64,000 nt of DNA from Pyrococcus sp. ST04. Lineage in GTDB: Archaea > Methanobacteriota_B > Thermococci > Thermococcales > Thermococcaceae. A model generated the notes under the pieces. The model saw nothing but the letters and a program-made list of their open reading frames with translations, was not told the DNA's origin and made no database searches. Made by a program: the position numbers and the translations under genes. The stretch lies in the NCBI RefSeq assembly GCF_000263735.1, contig NC_017946.1:475348-539347 (forward strand), written 5' to 3'. Shown one piece after another: positions 15,798 through 23,923 of this stretch. How positions within the stretch are numbered: the stretch's first letter is position 1; each line of letters begins with the position of its first letter.

Positions 15798-17888
15798 ATG
15801 CGTGTTTTGGTAACGGGTGGGATGGGGTTCATAGGGAGCAACTTCATACGATATATACTCAAGAAGCACAAGGACTGGGAGGTAGTAAATGTTGACAACC
15901 TAAGCTACGGGTCAAACCCAACAAATTTAAAGGACATTGAAAGAGATCCACGCTATACTTTTATTAAAGGCGACATAGCTGACTTTGAGCTTGTTAAGGG
16001 GCTTGTGAAGAAGGTAGACGCTGTAGTTAACTTTGCGGCGGAAAGCGTTGCAGAAAATGAACTTGTAGCGGTTTACAGAAATGGCAGAATCAGCCTCGTA
16101 ACGTTTGGTGAATTGTTTAACCAGCTAAGTAAAACCAATAAGGTAATAAGAGACGGGAAGCATGAAATAATTGACGTTTCGGGCAGGAACATAAAAGTGC
16201 TATCCTTTTATAATGGGTATGGGGCATGGTTTCCACTAAAAAAAGTCATTCGACATTATTATAAAGGAAAACTCTTATGTTTGCGTCAAAAATGGGGAGA
16301 AATTTGTGTGACCCCAAATCACTCCGTATACGATGTTTTTGGAAACCTCGTTAGTGCAGATTCAAACCCAGAGCTTTTGGCAATTAGAAGAATAAACTAT
16401 TATCCCCATGAACATAAGTTCAGGAACACTGCTAAGGTTCGTGCTGAGGGAAATGGTCACTTAAGGGTAGTCCTCGACAAGGTTTATACTGAAGAGAAGC
16501 TAGAAGCACTTCTAAGACTGCTCGCAGCGTATATTTCAGAGGGTAATGCCACTTATAACAAAGCAAACGGCTCTTATACTGTAGTTATAAGTAGCGGTAA
16601 TAAAGAGTGGTTAGAGAGACTCGCGAAGGATTACAAATTGATTTCAAATGGCTCATATTCAATTACAAAACGAAAAAACGGGGTCTATCAGCTGGAATTA
16701 AACAGTAAAGAGTTTCATCAAATGTGTGTAAAACTCTGCGGCAAAAATGCTTCAGAAAAAAGGCTTCCAGATTTTGTATATGGGTTGGACAGGAAATATC
16801 AGGAGTTATTCTGGAAAACGCTATTAGAAGGAGATGGAACGTATAGGCAGTGGGAAAGGAATAAAACTGCTGAGTACACAACGGTCTCAAGAAGATTGGC
16901 GGCTGGACTAGGCTTGCTTCTAGCAGTTATGGGCATTGATTACACTTATTACATAAGTAAGCCGAGAAACGGTAACCACACCTCATATACCATTAGAACA
17001 AGGCTATTTTACAACGTCTCTACTGGAAAAAGGGAGATAATTGAAATCGAGTATGAGGGTTATGTCTATGACTTAGAAGTCGAAAAATCCCACAACTTTA
17101 TAGCGGGCGTTGGGAATATAGTAGCCCATAATACTCACGTTGATAGGAGTATCTCAAATCCATATCTATTCGTTAAGAGCAACATTCTTGGTGTTTACAC
17201 GCTTTTAGAAGCAATTAGAAAGGAGAATCCTGAGGTTAGGTTCGTCCACATAAGCACCGACGAGGTTTATGGAGACATACTCAAGGGCTCCTTCACGGAG
17301 GAGGACAGGCTTATGCCTTCCTCGCCTTACTCTGCCACCAAAGCGGCGGGTGATATGCTTGTACTCGGCTGGGCCAGAACCTACGGCTTGAATGCCTCCA
17401 TAACGCGGTGCACCAATAACTACGGCCCCTACCAGTTCCCTGAGAAGCTCATACCCAAGACTATCATCAGGGCGAAGCTCGGTTTAAAGGTTCCCATATA
17501 TGGAAGCGGGCAGAACGTTAGGGACTGGCTTTACGTCGAGGATCACGTGCGGGCGGTTGAGGCGGTTCTGCTAAGGGGGGAGGCAAGGGAAGTTTACAAC
17601 ATCTCAGCAGGGGAAGAAAGGACGAACCTTGATGTTGTTAGGACGATATTAAGGATTATGGACAAGGATGAGTCTCTTATAGAGTTCGTTGAGGACAGGC
17701 CGGGCCATGACTTACGCTATTCACTCGATTCTTGGAAGATCATGAGAGAGCTCAAGTGGAGACCCAAGTACCGGTTCGAGGAAGGCATTAAGAAGACCGT
17801 CGAATGGTACCTTGAAAACGAGTGGTGGTGGAGGCCATTGGTAGACGAAAAAGTCCTCCACCCAACTCCATGGAAGCTGGAGTGGTAG
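15798..17888 (+). CDS. rmlB: dTDP-glucose 4,6-dehydratase containing an intein
   Basis: The 696-residue precursor is an RmlB of about 333 residues split by a 363-residue intein. The N-extein has the Rossmann motif GGMGFIGSNFIRY and ends FAAE at residue 82; the C-extein resumes THVDRSISNPYLF. Joined, they give FAAETHVDRSI, the conserved RmlB sequence beside the NAD site. The C-extein carries STDEVYGD and YSATKAA (Tyr-xxx-Lys catalytic pair). The enzyme dehydrates dTDP-glucose to the 4-keto-6-deoxy sugar and should be active only after splicing. GAGGTG precedes the ATG. rmlC follows after 52 bp. Confidence 0.95.
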   Translation: MRVLVTGGMGFIGSNFIRYILKKHKDWEVVNVDNLSYGSNPTNLKDIERDPRYTFIKGDIADFELVKGLVKKVDAVVNFAAESVAENELVAVYRNGRISLVTFGELFNQLSKTNKVIRDGKHEIIDVSGRNIKVLSFYNGYGAWFPLKKVIRHYYKGKLLCLRQKWGEICVTPNHSVYDVFGNLVSADSNPELLAIRRINYYPHEHKFRNTAKVRAEGNGHLRVVLDKVYTEEKLEALLRLLAAYISEGNATYNKANGSYTVVISSGNKEWLERLAKDYKLISNGSYSITKRKNGVYQLELNSKEFHQMCVKLCGKNASEKRLPDFVYGLDRKYQELFWKTLLEGDGTYRQWERNKTAEYTTVSRRLAAGLGLLLAVMGIDYTYYISKPRNGNHTSYTIRTRLFYNVSTGKREIIEIEYEGYVYDLEVEKSHNFIAGVGNIVAHNTHVDRSISNPYLFVKSNILGVYTLLEAIRKENPEVRFVHISTDEVYGDILKGSFTEEDRLMPSSPYSATKAAGDMLVLGWARTYGLNASITRCTNNYGPYQFPEKLIPKTIIRAKLGLKVPIYGSGQNVRDWLYVEDHVRAVEAVLLRGEAREVYNISAGEERTNLDVVRTILRIMDKDESLIEFVEDRPGHDLRYSLDSWKIMRELKWRPKYRFEEGIKKTVEWYLENEWWWRPLVDEKVLHPTPWKLEW
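16044..17132 (+). other. Intein in RmlB with LAGLIDADG homing endonuclease domain
   Basis: Intein residue 1 is Ser (AGC at 16044), starting SVAENELV. Block B is VTPNHSV with TxxH at intein residues 90-93. Two dodecapeptide endonuclease motifs are seen: LLRLLAAYISEGN near residues 158-170 and LFWKTLLEGDGTY near 255-267. Block F is VYDLEVEKSHNFIAG and block G is NIVAHN followed by Thr as the +1 extein residue. All splice-site residues of a class 1 intein are therefore present (Ser1, TxxH, His-Asn, Thr+1). Both endonuclease motifs retain an acidic residue, so homing activity may persist. Base composition resembles the host genes. Confidence 0.95.
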
Positions 17889-17940
17889 CTGACTTCCCTG
17901 GCTTGGAGAACGAGACAAGTCCGTAAATGAGGTGATCGAA

Positions 17941-18498
17941 ATGCCCTTCGAGTTCATTCCTCTTGAAATACCGGGTGTCATCCTAATAAAGCCTAAGGTT
18001 TTCGAAGATGAGAGAGGCTTTTTTATGGAGACATACAAGAGGTCGGACTTTGAGAAGGCCGGCATTAAGGGGGAATTTGTCCAGGATAACCACTCCCGCT
18101 CGAAATACGGTGTCCTCAGGGGCCTGCACTTCCAGAGGGAGCCCTACGCACAGGCCAAGATAGTGAGGGTTGTGAGGGGGGTCATCTTCGATGTGGCCGT
18201 GGATCTCAGGCGGAACTCTCCTACCTTTGGGAAGTGGGTTGGTGTGATACTCTCGGAGTTCAACAAATGGCAATTGTACATTCCGAGAGGTTTTGCACAC
18301 GGCTTCGTTGTCCTTAGCGACGTCGCTGAAGTAGTGTACAAGGTTGACAGCGTCTATGCGCCCGATCACGAGGCAGGTATAATCTGGAACGATCCAGATA
18401 TAGGGATAAAATGGCCGATAGACAATCCAGTACTCTCAGAGAAAGACAAGAAATGGCCAACCCTCAAAGAGGCCATCAAGAAGGGGTGGGTGTTCTAG
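17941..18498 (+). CDS. rmlC: dTDP-4-dehydrorhamnose 3,5-epimerase
   Basis: 185 residues, the usual length. It inverts C3 and C5 of the 4-keto-6-deoxy sugar. Family motifs: GVIVIKP-like GVILIKPKVFEDERGFFMET at the N-terminus, VQDNHSRSKYGVLRGLHFQ (the active-site His region) and PRGFAHGFVVLSD. GAGGTGATC sits 6 bp before the ATG at 17941; a GTG at 17932 is part of that binding site and is rejected as start. A toxin-antitoxin remnant separates it from rmlD. Confidence 0.93.
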   Translation: MPFEFIPLEIPGVILIKPKVFEDERGFFMETYKRSDFEKAGIKGEFVQDNHSRSKYGVLRGLHFQREPYAQAKIVRVVRGVIFDVAVDLRRNSPTFGKWVGVILSEFNKWQLYIPRGFAHGFVVLSDVAEVVYKVDSVYAPDHEAGIIWNDPDIGIKWPIDNPVLSEKDKKWPTLKEAIKKGWVF

Positions 18499-18542
18499 TC
18501 TTTACTAAAACATTTTATATTGCCATTGGCAAACACATATTG

Positions 18543-18737
18543 ATGGTGGGGAATACGGGAAAAATTTCCATCGAGCTTAATATTCCTGACGAGATACTGA
18601 AGACAATTAACATTAAGAGAGTAAAACGAATCTTTGAGAGAGAAATTGTTATAGAGTATAGCGTTCAGAAACTTCACGGGAAGTTCAAGGGCATAAATCT
18701 CAAAGAAATACTCAGAGAGGTTGGAAAGGATAGCTGA
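18543..18737 (+). CDS. VapB-like antitoxin without functional toxin
   Basis: A 64-residue protein from the ATG at 18543 (MVGNTGKISIELNIPDEILK). The C-terminal half, LHGKFKGINLKEILREVGKD, resembles Thermococcales VapB-type antitoxins whose LFGKFKG motif inserts into the PIN-domain partner. It is directly followed by a fragment of the C-terminus of such a PIN toxin, which confirms the assignment. It lies between rmlC and rmlD in the same direction, so it is probably co-transcribed with them. Confidence 0.6.
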   Translation: MVGNTGKISIELNIPDEILKTINIKRVKRIFEREIVIEYSVQKLHGKFKGINLKEILREVGKDS

Positions 18738-18751
18738 TTTAACGATCTTTT

Positions 18752-18838
18752 TCGTTTGATAGTGATTTTGTTGAGGAGAAGGGAATACACCTCCTAAATT
18801 CTCCCGAAGAGGGAACCAATGTAGGTGATGTCCCGTGA
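18752..18838 (+). pseudogene. C-terminal fragment of a VapC (PIN-domain) toxin
   Basis: The 28 codons read SFDSDFVEEKGIHLLNSPEE and end at the TGA at 18836-18838. The Asp-containing FDSDF followed by a short strand and NSPE is how PIN-domain VapC toxins end. The first hundred or so codons, including the other catalytic acids, are missing. The stop overlaps the rmlD start. Confidence 0.6.
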
Positions 18839-19701
18839 AGGTTGCTGTTATCGGCGCCACTGGCCAGCTGGGGAGCGACATAGTTGAGGTATTCTCTAAG
18901 GATCTGACCTTTGAAGTCATCCCATTATCTCATAGAGACGTAGATGTAACAGTATTAGAGAGCCTCAAGGTGCTCGAAAGGATCAAGCCGGATGTAGTAA
19001 TAAATACCGCCGCTTATGTTAGGGTTGATGATGCAGAACTTCATCCCGAGGAGGCCTTCCGCGTCAATGCGATTGGAGCTTTAAACGTTGCAAAAATAGC
19101 GGAGAAAATTAACGCTATAAACGTCTACATAAGCACGGACTATGTTTTTGACGGTGAGAAGGGGAAGCCTTATACTGAAGACGACATCCCAAATCCAATA
19201 AACGTCTATGGGGTGAGTAAGTACGTTGGCGAAATTTTCACGCGGAACTATTCAAGTAGGCACTACATAATAAGGGTGGCCAGTCTCTACGGAAAAAAGG
19301 GAGCAAGAGGCAAAGGTGGGAACTTCGTTGAGTGGGTAATAGAGAGGGCAAAGAAGGAGGAAAAGCTCAGGGTAGTAAGTGACCAGTTCATGAGCCCAAC
19401 TTATACGAAAGATGTTGCAGCAGGTTTGGCCAAGTTTCTCAAAATCATGCCCGAATATGGAGTTTATCATATGACCAACGATGGCTTCTGCTCGTGGTAT
19501 GAGTTCACAAGGGCTATCTTTGAAATCCTTGGCTGGGACGTTGAGGTAGAACCCATAAGCTCCACAGAACTGAATAGACTGGCAAAAAGGCCGAAGTTCT
19601 CGGCGCTGAGCGTTAAAAAGCTCGGGAACATTGGTATTAAGATGAGGCACTGGAAAGAAGCCCTCAAGGACTACCTTGCTGAGAAAAAATATATATCATA
19701 G
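18835..19701 (+). CDS. rmlD: dTDP-4-dehydrorhamnose reductase
   Basis: 288 residues, a short-chain dehydrogenase that performs the last NAD(P)H-dependent step to dTDP-L-rhamnose. The nucleotide-binding motif GATGQLGSDI is at the N-terminus, STDYVFDGEKGKPYTE and YGVSKYVGE (catalytic Tyr-xxx-Lys) follow, and the sugar-binding part is C-terminal. The start is GTG at 18835 with GGTGATG about 6 bp upstream; the start overlaps the vapC fragment stop. It completes the rmlABCD set. Confidence 0.93.
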   Translation: MKVAVIGATGQLGSDIVEVFSKDLTFEVIPLSHRDVDVTVLESLKVLERIKPDVVINTAAYVRVDDAELHPEEAFRVNAIGALNVAKIAEKINAINVYISTDYVFDGEKGKPYTEDDIPNPINVYGVSKYVGEIFTRNYSSRHYIIRVASLYGKKGARGKGGNFVEWVIERAKKEEKLRVVSDQFMSPTYTKDVAAGLAKFLKIMPEYGVYHMTNDGFCSWYEFTRAIFEILGWDVEVEPISSTELNRLAKRPKFSALSVKKLGNIGIKMRHWKEALKDYLAEKKYIS

Positions 19702-19712
19702 AAGCATTAAGT

Positions 19713-19726
19713 CGCCTTTTAAGGCG
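19713..19726. terminator. Short hairpin downstream of rmlD
   Basis: CGCCTT-TT-AAGGCG is a perfect 6 bp stem located 11 bp after the rmlD stop, in the convergent gap before the reverse glycosyltransferase. It may help end the rml transcript, although no strong T-run follows. Confidence 0.3.
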
Positions 19727-19893
19727 GATCAGTGTTTGGAAACCCTTTCCTACCTCTACAGGGAACCATTATGAGCCCAAAAAATTTATGCAGTTTAGTA
19801 CACATTTTCTGGTTTATGCTTCCATTCACTCAAAGCCGAAAGCATCATTTTGACATACAGAAGTTTGAGTCATTAACCTTAGAGAGACTCACT
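19727..19893. other. Non-coding convergent gap
   Basis: About 170 bp between rmlD and the reverse glycosyltransferase. An open frame here (from 19732) is antisense to the glycosyltransferase for much of its length and lacks protein-like features. I see no other gene. Confidence 0.4.
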
Positions 19894-20793
19894 CTAGGTG
19901 TGTTTGAGTATCTTTCTAACGTACTCCATCGATCGAGAGTCAAGAGCGAGCTCCAGGAGCTTACGGTAATTCTCGAGGTTTAGTGGGGCTATTGCGACCG
20001 ATTTGGCCAAATATTTTAGTCCCTTTTTGGGGTTTCCTCCTAATATAAGAATCAAACCTATCTGGCTGAGATGAATGCTAAGCACTTTTGGATTCTTGTA
20101 TATATCCAAGTGCTTCCTTATGAAGCGCTCCCTACCCGGAATGTACTTTCTTATGTTGAAGGTTATCTGCCTTCCGTGGACGTAGTACTTGGCAACGATC
20201 TCGGGCACGTAGTCAAACTCGTAGTACTTAGATATCCTTAACCACATGTCCCAGTCCTGGGAGCTCTTGAGCTTTGGGTCAAAGAGCCCAACCTTTTTGA
20301 AGCACTCCCTCTTTATTAGAAGTGTTGGACTTCCAACAAAATTTTCTTTGAGGAGATGTCCGTATACATACCCTCGATGCTTAGGCAAGCGTCTTCCTAT
20401 TATTTTTCCTGTGTCTTGAGAAACATAGTAGAAACCCCCGTATATTACGCCTACGTTCTTATCAACTTCTTCCATCCTCTTAACTTGGAGTTCCAACCTT
20501 CTAGGTAACCACTCATCATCATCGTCTAGTAATGCAATGTATTTACCCCTTGCTCTCTTTATTCCAGTGTTTCTTGCAACAGGTCCTCCTGAGTTTCTTT
20601 CCAGTCTGATATACCTTATTCTACTGTCCTTTATCTTCTCAACAACTTTAGGTGTATCGTCGATGGAAGCATCATCCACAACTATTAGTTCGAAATCCTC
20701 AAAAGTTTGGTTGAGCACACTACGAATGGCTCTTACCAACATATGGGCTCTATTGTGAGTGGGTATTATTACAGATACTGTTGGCCTACTCAT
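19894..20793 (-). CDS. Family 2 glycosyltransferase
   Basis: 299 residues of the GT-A type. SVIIPTHNRAHMLVRAIRSV and VNQTFEDFELIVVDDAS-like residues mark the nucleotide-sugar site, and ALLDDDDEWLPRRLE carries the metal-binding DxD. SSQDWDMWLRISKYYEF is the acceptor/catalytic region. No membrane segment is evident. Its start overlaps galU by 8 bp, so it is the third gene of a ugd-galU-GT operon and probably uses a sugar derived from UDP-glucose or UDP-glucuronate; the exact donor is not readable. Confidence 0.87.
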   Translation of the reverse strand: MSRPTVSVIIPTHNRAHMLVRAIRSVLNQTFEDFELIVVDDASIDDTPKVVEKIKDSRIRYIRLERNSGGPVARNTGIKRARGKYIALLDDDDEWLPRRLELQVKRMEEVDKNVGVIYGGFYYVSQDTGKIIGRRLPKHRGYVYGHLLKENFVGSPTLLIKRECFKKVGLFDPKLKSSQDWDMWLRISKYYEFDYVPEIVAKYYVHGRQITFNIRKYIPGRERFIRKHLDIYKNPKVLSIHLSQIGLILILGGNPKKGLKYLAKSVAIAPLNLENYRKLLELALDSRSMEYVRKILKHT

Positions 20794-21673
20794 TTTTGCT
20801 CTCTCCTAATGTTAGTCTTTTTAAGTACTCCAGAATAGGTTTACGAACGTCCCCCCTCAACAAACCTAGCTCAACGTTGGCTATTATGAATCCCACTTTA
20901 TCGCCAACATCGTACCTCTTTCCTTCAATTCTCTTCGCAAGAAGATCCCTATCTTTCAGTAAGAGCCTGAGGGCATCTGTGAGCTGTATCTCCCCGTCTT
21001 TTCCTGGAGGTGTTTCTCTCAATGCATCAAAGATGTCTGGAGGCAGGATATACCTTCCGATTATTGCGATGTTGCTGGGGGCTTCCTCGGGGAGAGGCTT
21101 CTCTACGAGATCCTCCACCTTGTAGAGGTATTTTCCGATTTCCTTACCCTTTACTATCCCGTACCTGCTTACCCTCTCCCACGGGATCTTCTCAACGCCT
21201 ATAACGGGGGCGTTCTTCTCCTCCGCAACTTCCATGAGTTGTCCTATGGCCGGCTTCTCGGCTATTATGATGTCATCGCCAAGTAGCACGGCGAACGGCT
21301 CTCCGTTAACGTGCTTCTCCGCGTGTAATATCGCATCTCCTAACCCCAGCGGCCTCTTCTGCCTCACGTAGTATATGTCCACCATCTCAGCAATCTCCTC
21401 CACCTGCCTTAGCTCCCTAAGCTTCCCCCGCTCCCTTAGGTAATACTCCAGCTCGAAGCTCCTGTCGAAGTAGTCCTCAATCGCCCTCTTGCCTTTCCCA
21501 GTGATTATCAAGATATCGTCTATTCCAACCCTTATGGCCTCCTCTACCACGTAATGGATTACGGGCCTATCTACGATGGGAAGCATCTCCTTGGGCATCG
21601 ACTTCGTTATGGGAAGCATCCTGGTTCCTAGGCCGGCCGCGGGGATCACCGCCTTCTTTATCTTCACCAGCAC
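20786..21673 (-). CDS. galU: UTP--glucose-1-phosphate uridylyltransferase
   Basis: 295 residues. Makes UDP-glucose from UTP and glucose 1-phosphate. The signature AVIPAAGLGTRMLPITKSMP and KEMLPIVDRPVIHYVVEEA at the N-terminus, and the later LVEKPLPEEAPSN, are those of bacterial-type GalU, also found in Thermococcales. It overlaps ugd by 10 bp and the glycosyltransferase by 8 bp, so the three are translationally coupled. Confidence 0.93.
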   Translation of the reverse strand: MLVKIKKAVIPAAGLGTRMLPITKSMPKEMLPIVDRPVIHYVVEEAIRVGIDDILIITGKGKRAIEDYFDRSFELEYYLRERGKLRELRQVEEIAEMVDIYYVRQKRPLGLGDAILHAEKHVNGEPFAVLLGDDIIIAEKPAIGQLMEVAEEKNAPVIGVEKIPWERVSRYGIVKGKEIGKYLYKVEDLVEKPLPEEAPSNIAIIGRYILPPDIFDALRETPPGKDGEIQLTDALRLLLKDRDLLAKRIEGKRYDVGDKVGFIIANVELGLLRGDVRKPILEYLKRLTLGESKNE

Positions 21674-22950
21674 ACCCCCTCGTACACCTTCGCGGTCTTT
21701 TCGGCGGCCCTCACTCTTCTTCCATCAATGACGATCTTTCCGGAGTAGTCGAGCCCCTCGAACTCCGGCCATTCCGTCAGTATGAGTATTACGTCAGTAA
21801 CTTCAAGCACCTCCCTAGCGGAGCCCGCATACTTTATCTTCGTCCCGACGTCGGGATACATGTGCTTGAAGTTCTCCATGGCCTTGGGATCGTAGGCGAT
21901 CACGATAGCCCCTTCCTCGAGGAGCCTCCTAATTATGGGATATGCCCTCGTCTCCCTGACGTCGTCGGTGTTGGGTTTGAAGGCCAGACCCAGCACTCCG
22001 ATGGTCCTTCCCTTTAGCTCGGAAACGTGCTTTTTCAGTAGCTCGATGAGCCTGAACGGTTGCTTCTCGTTGACCTTTAGAACGGCCTCCAGAATCAGCG
22101 GTTCTTCCCCGATTTCCCTGGCCTTGCTAATTAGAGCTCTGATGTCCTTTGGAAAACACGAGCCCCCGAAGCCGATGCCGGAGCGGAAGAAATGAGGACT
22201 AATCCTGTGGTCTAGGCCGACACCCTCGAAGACTTTCCAAGAATCTATGCCAAGCTTCTTGCAGATGTTTCCTATCTCGTTCGCGAAGCTTATCTTGGTG
22301 GCTAGGAACGCGTTCGAAGCATATTTAATCATCTCTGCGGTTTTGATGTCCACTACGAGCTTGGGCGCGTCTATCGGGGCGTAGAGCTCTTCAAGGACCT
22401 TTCTTGTCCTTTCGTCCTGAACTCCGATGACTATCCTATCCGGGTTCAGAAAATCCCTTAGGGCCACGCCTTCCCTCAGGAATTCAGGATTCATGGCGAG
22501 ACCAAAATCCCTGAAGGCCCTTTTGCCCGAGTGTTTCTCCAGGATGGGCCTTACAATTCCCTCCGTCGTTCCGGGTAAGACGGTGCTCTTGACGACTACG
22601 ACGTGATACTCGTCCTTCTTCTTTAGGACTTTGCCGATGTTTTCAGCGGCACTTTTCACGTACTTAAGATCGATTGAGCCATCTTCGAGAGAGGGGGTTC
22701 CAACACAGATGAAAGTAACGTCAGAGTTCAAGATGGCCTCTTCATAATCTCTCGTGGCATAATACCTGCCTCTGAGCTCGTCCATGAGCTCTTCAAGACC
22801 TTCTTCATAGATTGGAGGGATTCCTTGGTTGATCAGCTCAATTTTTCTTTCATCGACGTCAACGAATGTGACCTCATTCCCAAGCTTTGCGAATCCTATA
22901 CCCGTGACAAGGCCTACATAACCGGAACCTATAATTGAGATATTCACCAT
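21664..22950 (-). CDS. ugd: UDP-glucose 6-dehydrogenase
   Basis: 428 residues of the UDP-glucose/GDP-mannose dehydrogenase family. It oxidises UDP-glucose to UDP-glucuronate with two NAD+. The N-terminal GSGYVGLVTGIGFAKLGNEV binds NAD; GFGGSCFPKDIRALI near residues 253-267 holds the catalytic cysteine; the C-terminal domain GVLGLAFKPNTDDVRETRAY is typical. Substrate choice (glucose rather than mannose) is inferred from coupling to galU. It is the first gene of the reverse operon, diverging from the glycosyltransferase operon at 23014. Confidence 0.9.
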   Translation of the reverse strand: MVNISIIGSGYVGLVTGIGFAKLGNEVTFVDVDERKIELINQGIPPIYEEGLEELMDELRGRYYATRDYEEAILNSDVTFICVGTPSLEDGSIDLKYVKSAAENIGKVLKKKDEYHVVVVKSTVLPGTTEGIVRPILEKHSGKRAFRDFGLAMNPEFLREGVALRDFLNPDRIVIGVQDERTRKVLEELYAPIDAPKLVVDIKTAEMIKYASNAFLATKISFANEIGNICKKLGIDSWKVFEGVGLDHRISPHFFRSGIGFGGSCFPKDIRALISKAREIGEEPLILEAVLKVNEKQPFRLIELLKKHVSELKGRTIGVLGLAFKPNTDDVRETRAYPIIRRLLEEGAIVIAYDPKAMENFKHMYPDVGTKIKYAGSAREVLEVTDVILILTEWPEFEGLDYSGKIVIDGRRVRAAEKTAKVYEGVCW

Positions 22951-22954
22951 TTTT

Positions 22955-23005
22955 CACCGATATATATTTAAGTGGATCCCCCACTTATAAAATCCACGGG
23001 TGTAA
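22955..23005. promoter_or_regulatory. Divergent promoter region between ugd and the glycosyltransferase operon
   Basis: Forward TATA-like CTTATAAAAT (22983-22992) lies about 25-30 bp before the ATG at 23014. On the reverse strand TTAAATATATATCGG lies directly upstream of the ugd ATG at 22950. AAGTG and CACTT form a short inverted repeat between them (22970-22986), a possible operator site. Confidence 0.5.
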
Positions 23006-23013
23006 GATAAAAT

Positions 23014-23922
23014 ATGAGGAGTATGAAAACTAAGAGATATATTTTAGTAACCCCTGCAAAAAATGAAGAAAAAACGCTACCTTTACTTGCTAAAAGTGTT
23101 ATTAATCAAAGCATTAAGCCAAGTTTATGGGTTATTGTGAATGATAATAGTGTTGACAAAACTGAAAAGATTATTAGAGACTTATCTAAAAAACACAGTT
23201 GGATTATAGGGTATGAGCTCAAGGATGGAGTTTTTGATTATGATCCCACATATAGGTATTCTATTGTCGTTAGAGAAGGATTTAGGGTAGTCAGGAAAAT
23301 TGCACATGAAATGGGAATACCCTATGGGTTCATTGGACTTGTAGATGCTGACTTTATTTTAGAACGTAAATTTTTTGAAAAAATCCTAAAGGAATTTAAA
23401 AATGACCCACAATTGGGGATCGCTAGTGGAGGGGTTTATATATTAACTGAAAAAAAAAAATTAGTTTGGGAACGTACTAACCCTCAATTTGCCAGAGGGA
23501 GTCCTCGTGTTTTTAGAAGAGAGTGCTTCAACGATATTGGAGGATACAAACAATTTTATGCCCCTGATGTTTTTTCAAATTATATGGCCAGAATAAAAGG
23601 ATGGAAGGTAAAACAAATTGTTAATGCCATTGCAGTTCAAATGAGACCAACACAAGAAAGGTATGGATATTATAAGTCCTCTATAAAACGAGGATATGTT
23701 AACTATTATTTGGGAACACCAGTGCTATCAGTTTTTGCGTGGATTATGTATATGGCAATAATTGATAGTCCAATAAAAGCTTCTGGGTTTCTCAAGGGAT
23801 ATTTGGAGAAATTAGAGAAGAAAGAGAGGAGAGTTGATAATAAATGGATCGTCGAATTCGTAGAACATGATATGAACTTAAAAAATAATCTTATTAAAGT
23901 GCTTCTAATGAGGGGAGTGTGA
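23014..23922 (+). CDS. Family 2 glycosyltransferase
   Basis: 302 residues, GT-A fold. YILVTPAKNEEKTLPLLAKS and VNDNSVDKTEKIIRDLSKK form the nucleotide-sugar region; GLVDADFILE is the metal-binding DxD equivalent. First gene of the forward operon at 23014-29567; the next gene follows after 1 bp. The start is ATG 23014 or ATG 23023. The gene is noticeably AT-rich compared with rml and ugd, suggesting it joined the locus separately. Donor and acceptor unknown. Confidence 0.85.
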   Translation: MRSMKTKRYILVTPAKNEEKTLPLLAKSVINQSIKPSLWVIVNDNSVDKTEKIIRDLSKKHSWIIGYELKDGVFDYDPTYRYSIVVREGFRVVRKIAHEMGIPYGFIGLVDADFILERKFFEKILKEFKNDPQLGIASGGVYILTEKKKLVWERTNPQFARGSPRVFRRECFNDIGGYKQFYAPDVFSNYMARIKGWKVKQIVNAIAVQMRPTQERYGYYKSSIKRGYVNYYLGTPVLSVFAWIMYMAIIDSPIKASGFLKGYLEKLEKKERRVDNKWIVEFVEHDMNLKNNLIKVLLMRGV

Positions 23923-23923
23923 T

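Noticed and set aside
19713-19735. Second IS200/IS605 right-end scar after rmlD
   Set aside because: The hairpin CGCCTTTTAAGGCGG followed by ATCAG is similar in shape to the scar at 10519, but lacks the GGGAGGAGGTCAGC part; a plain hairpin is the safer call.
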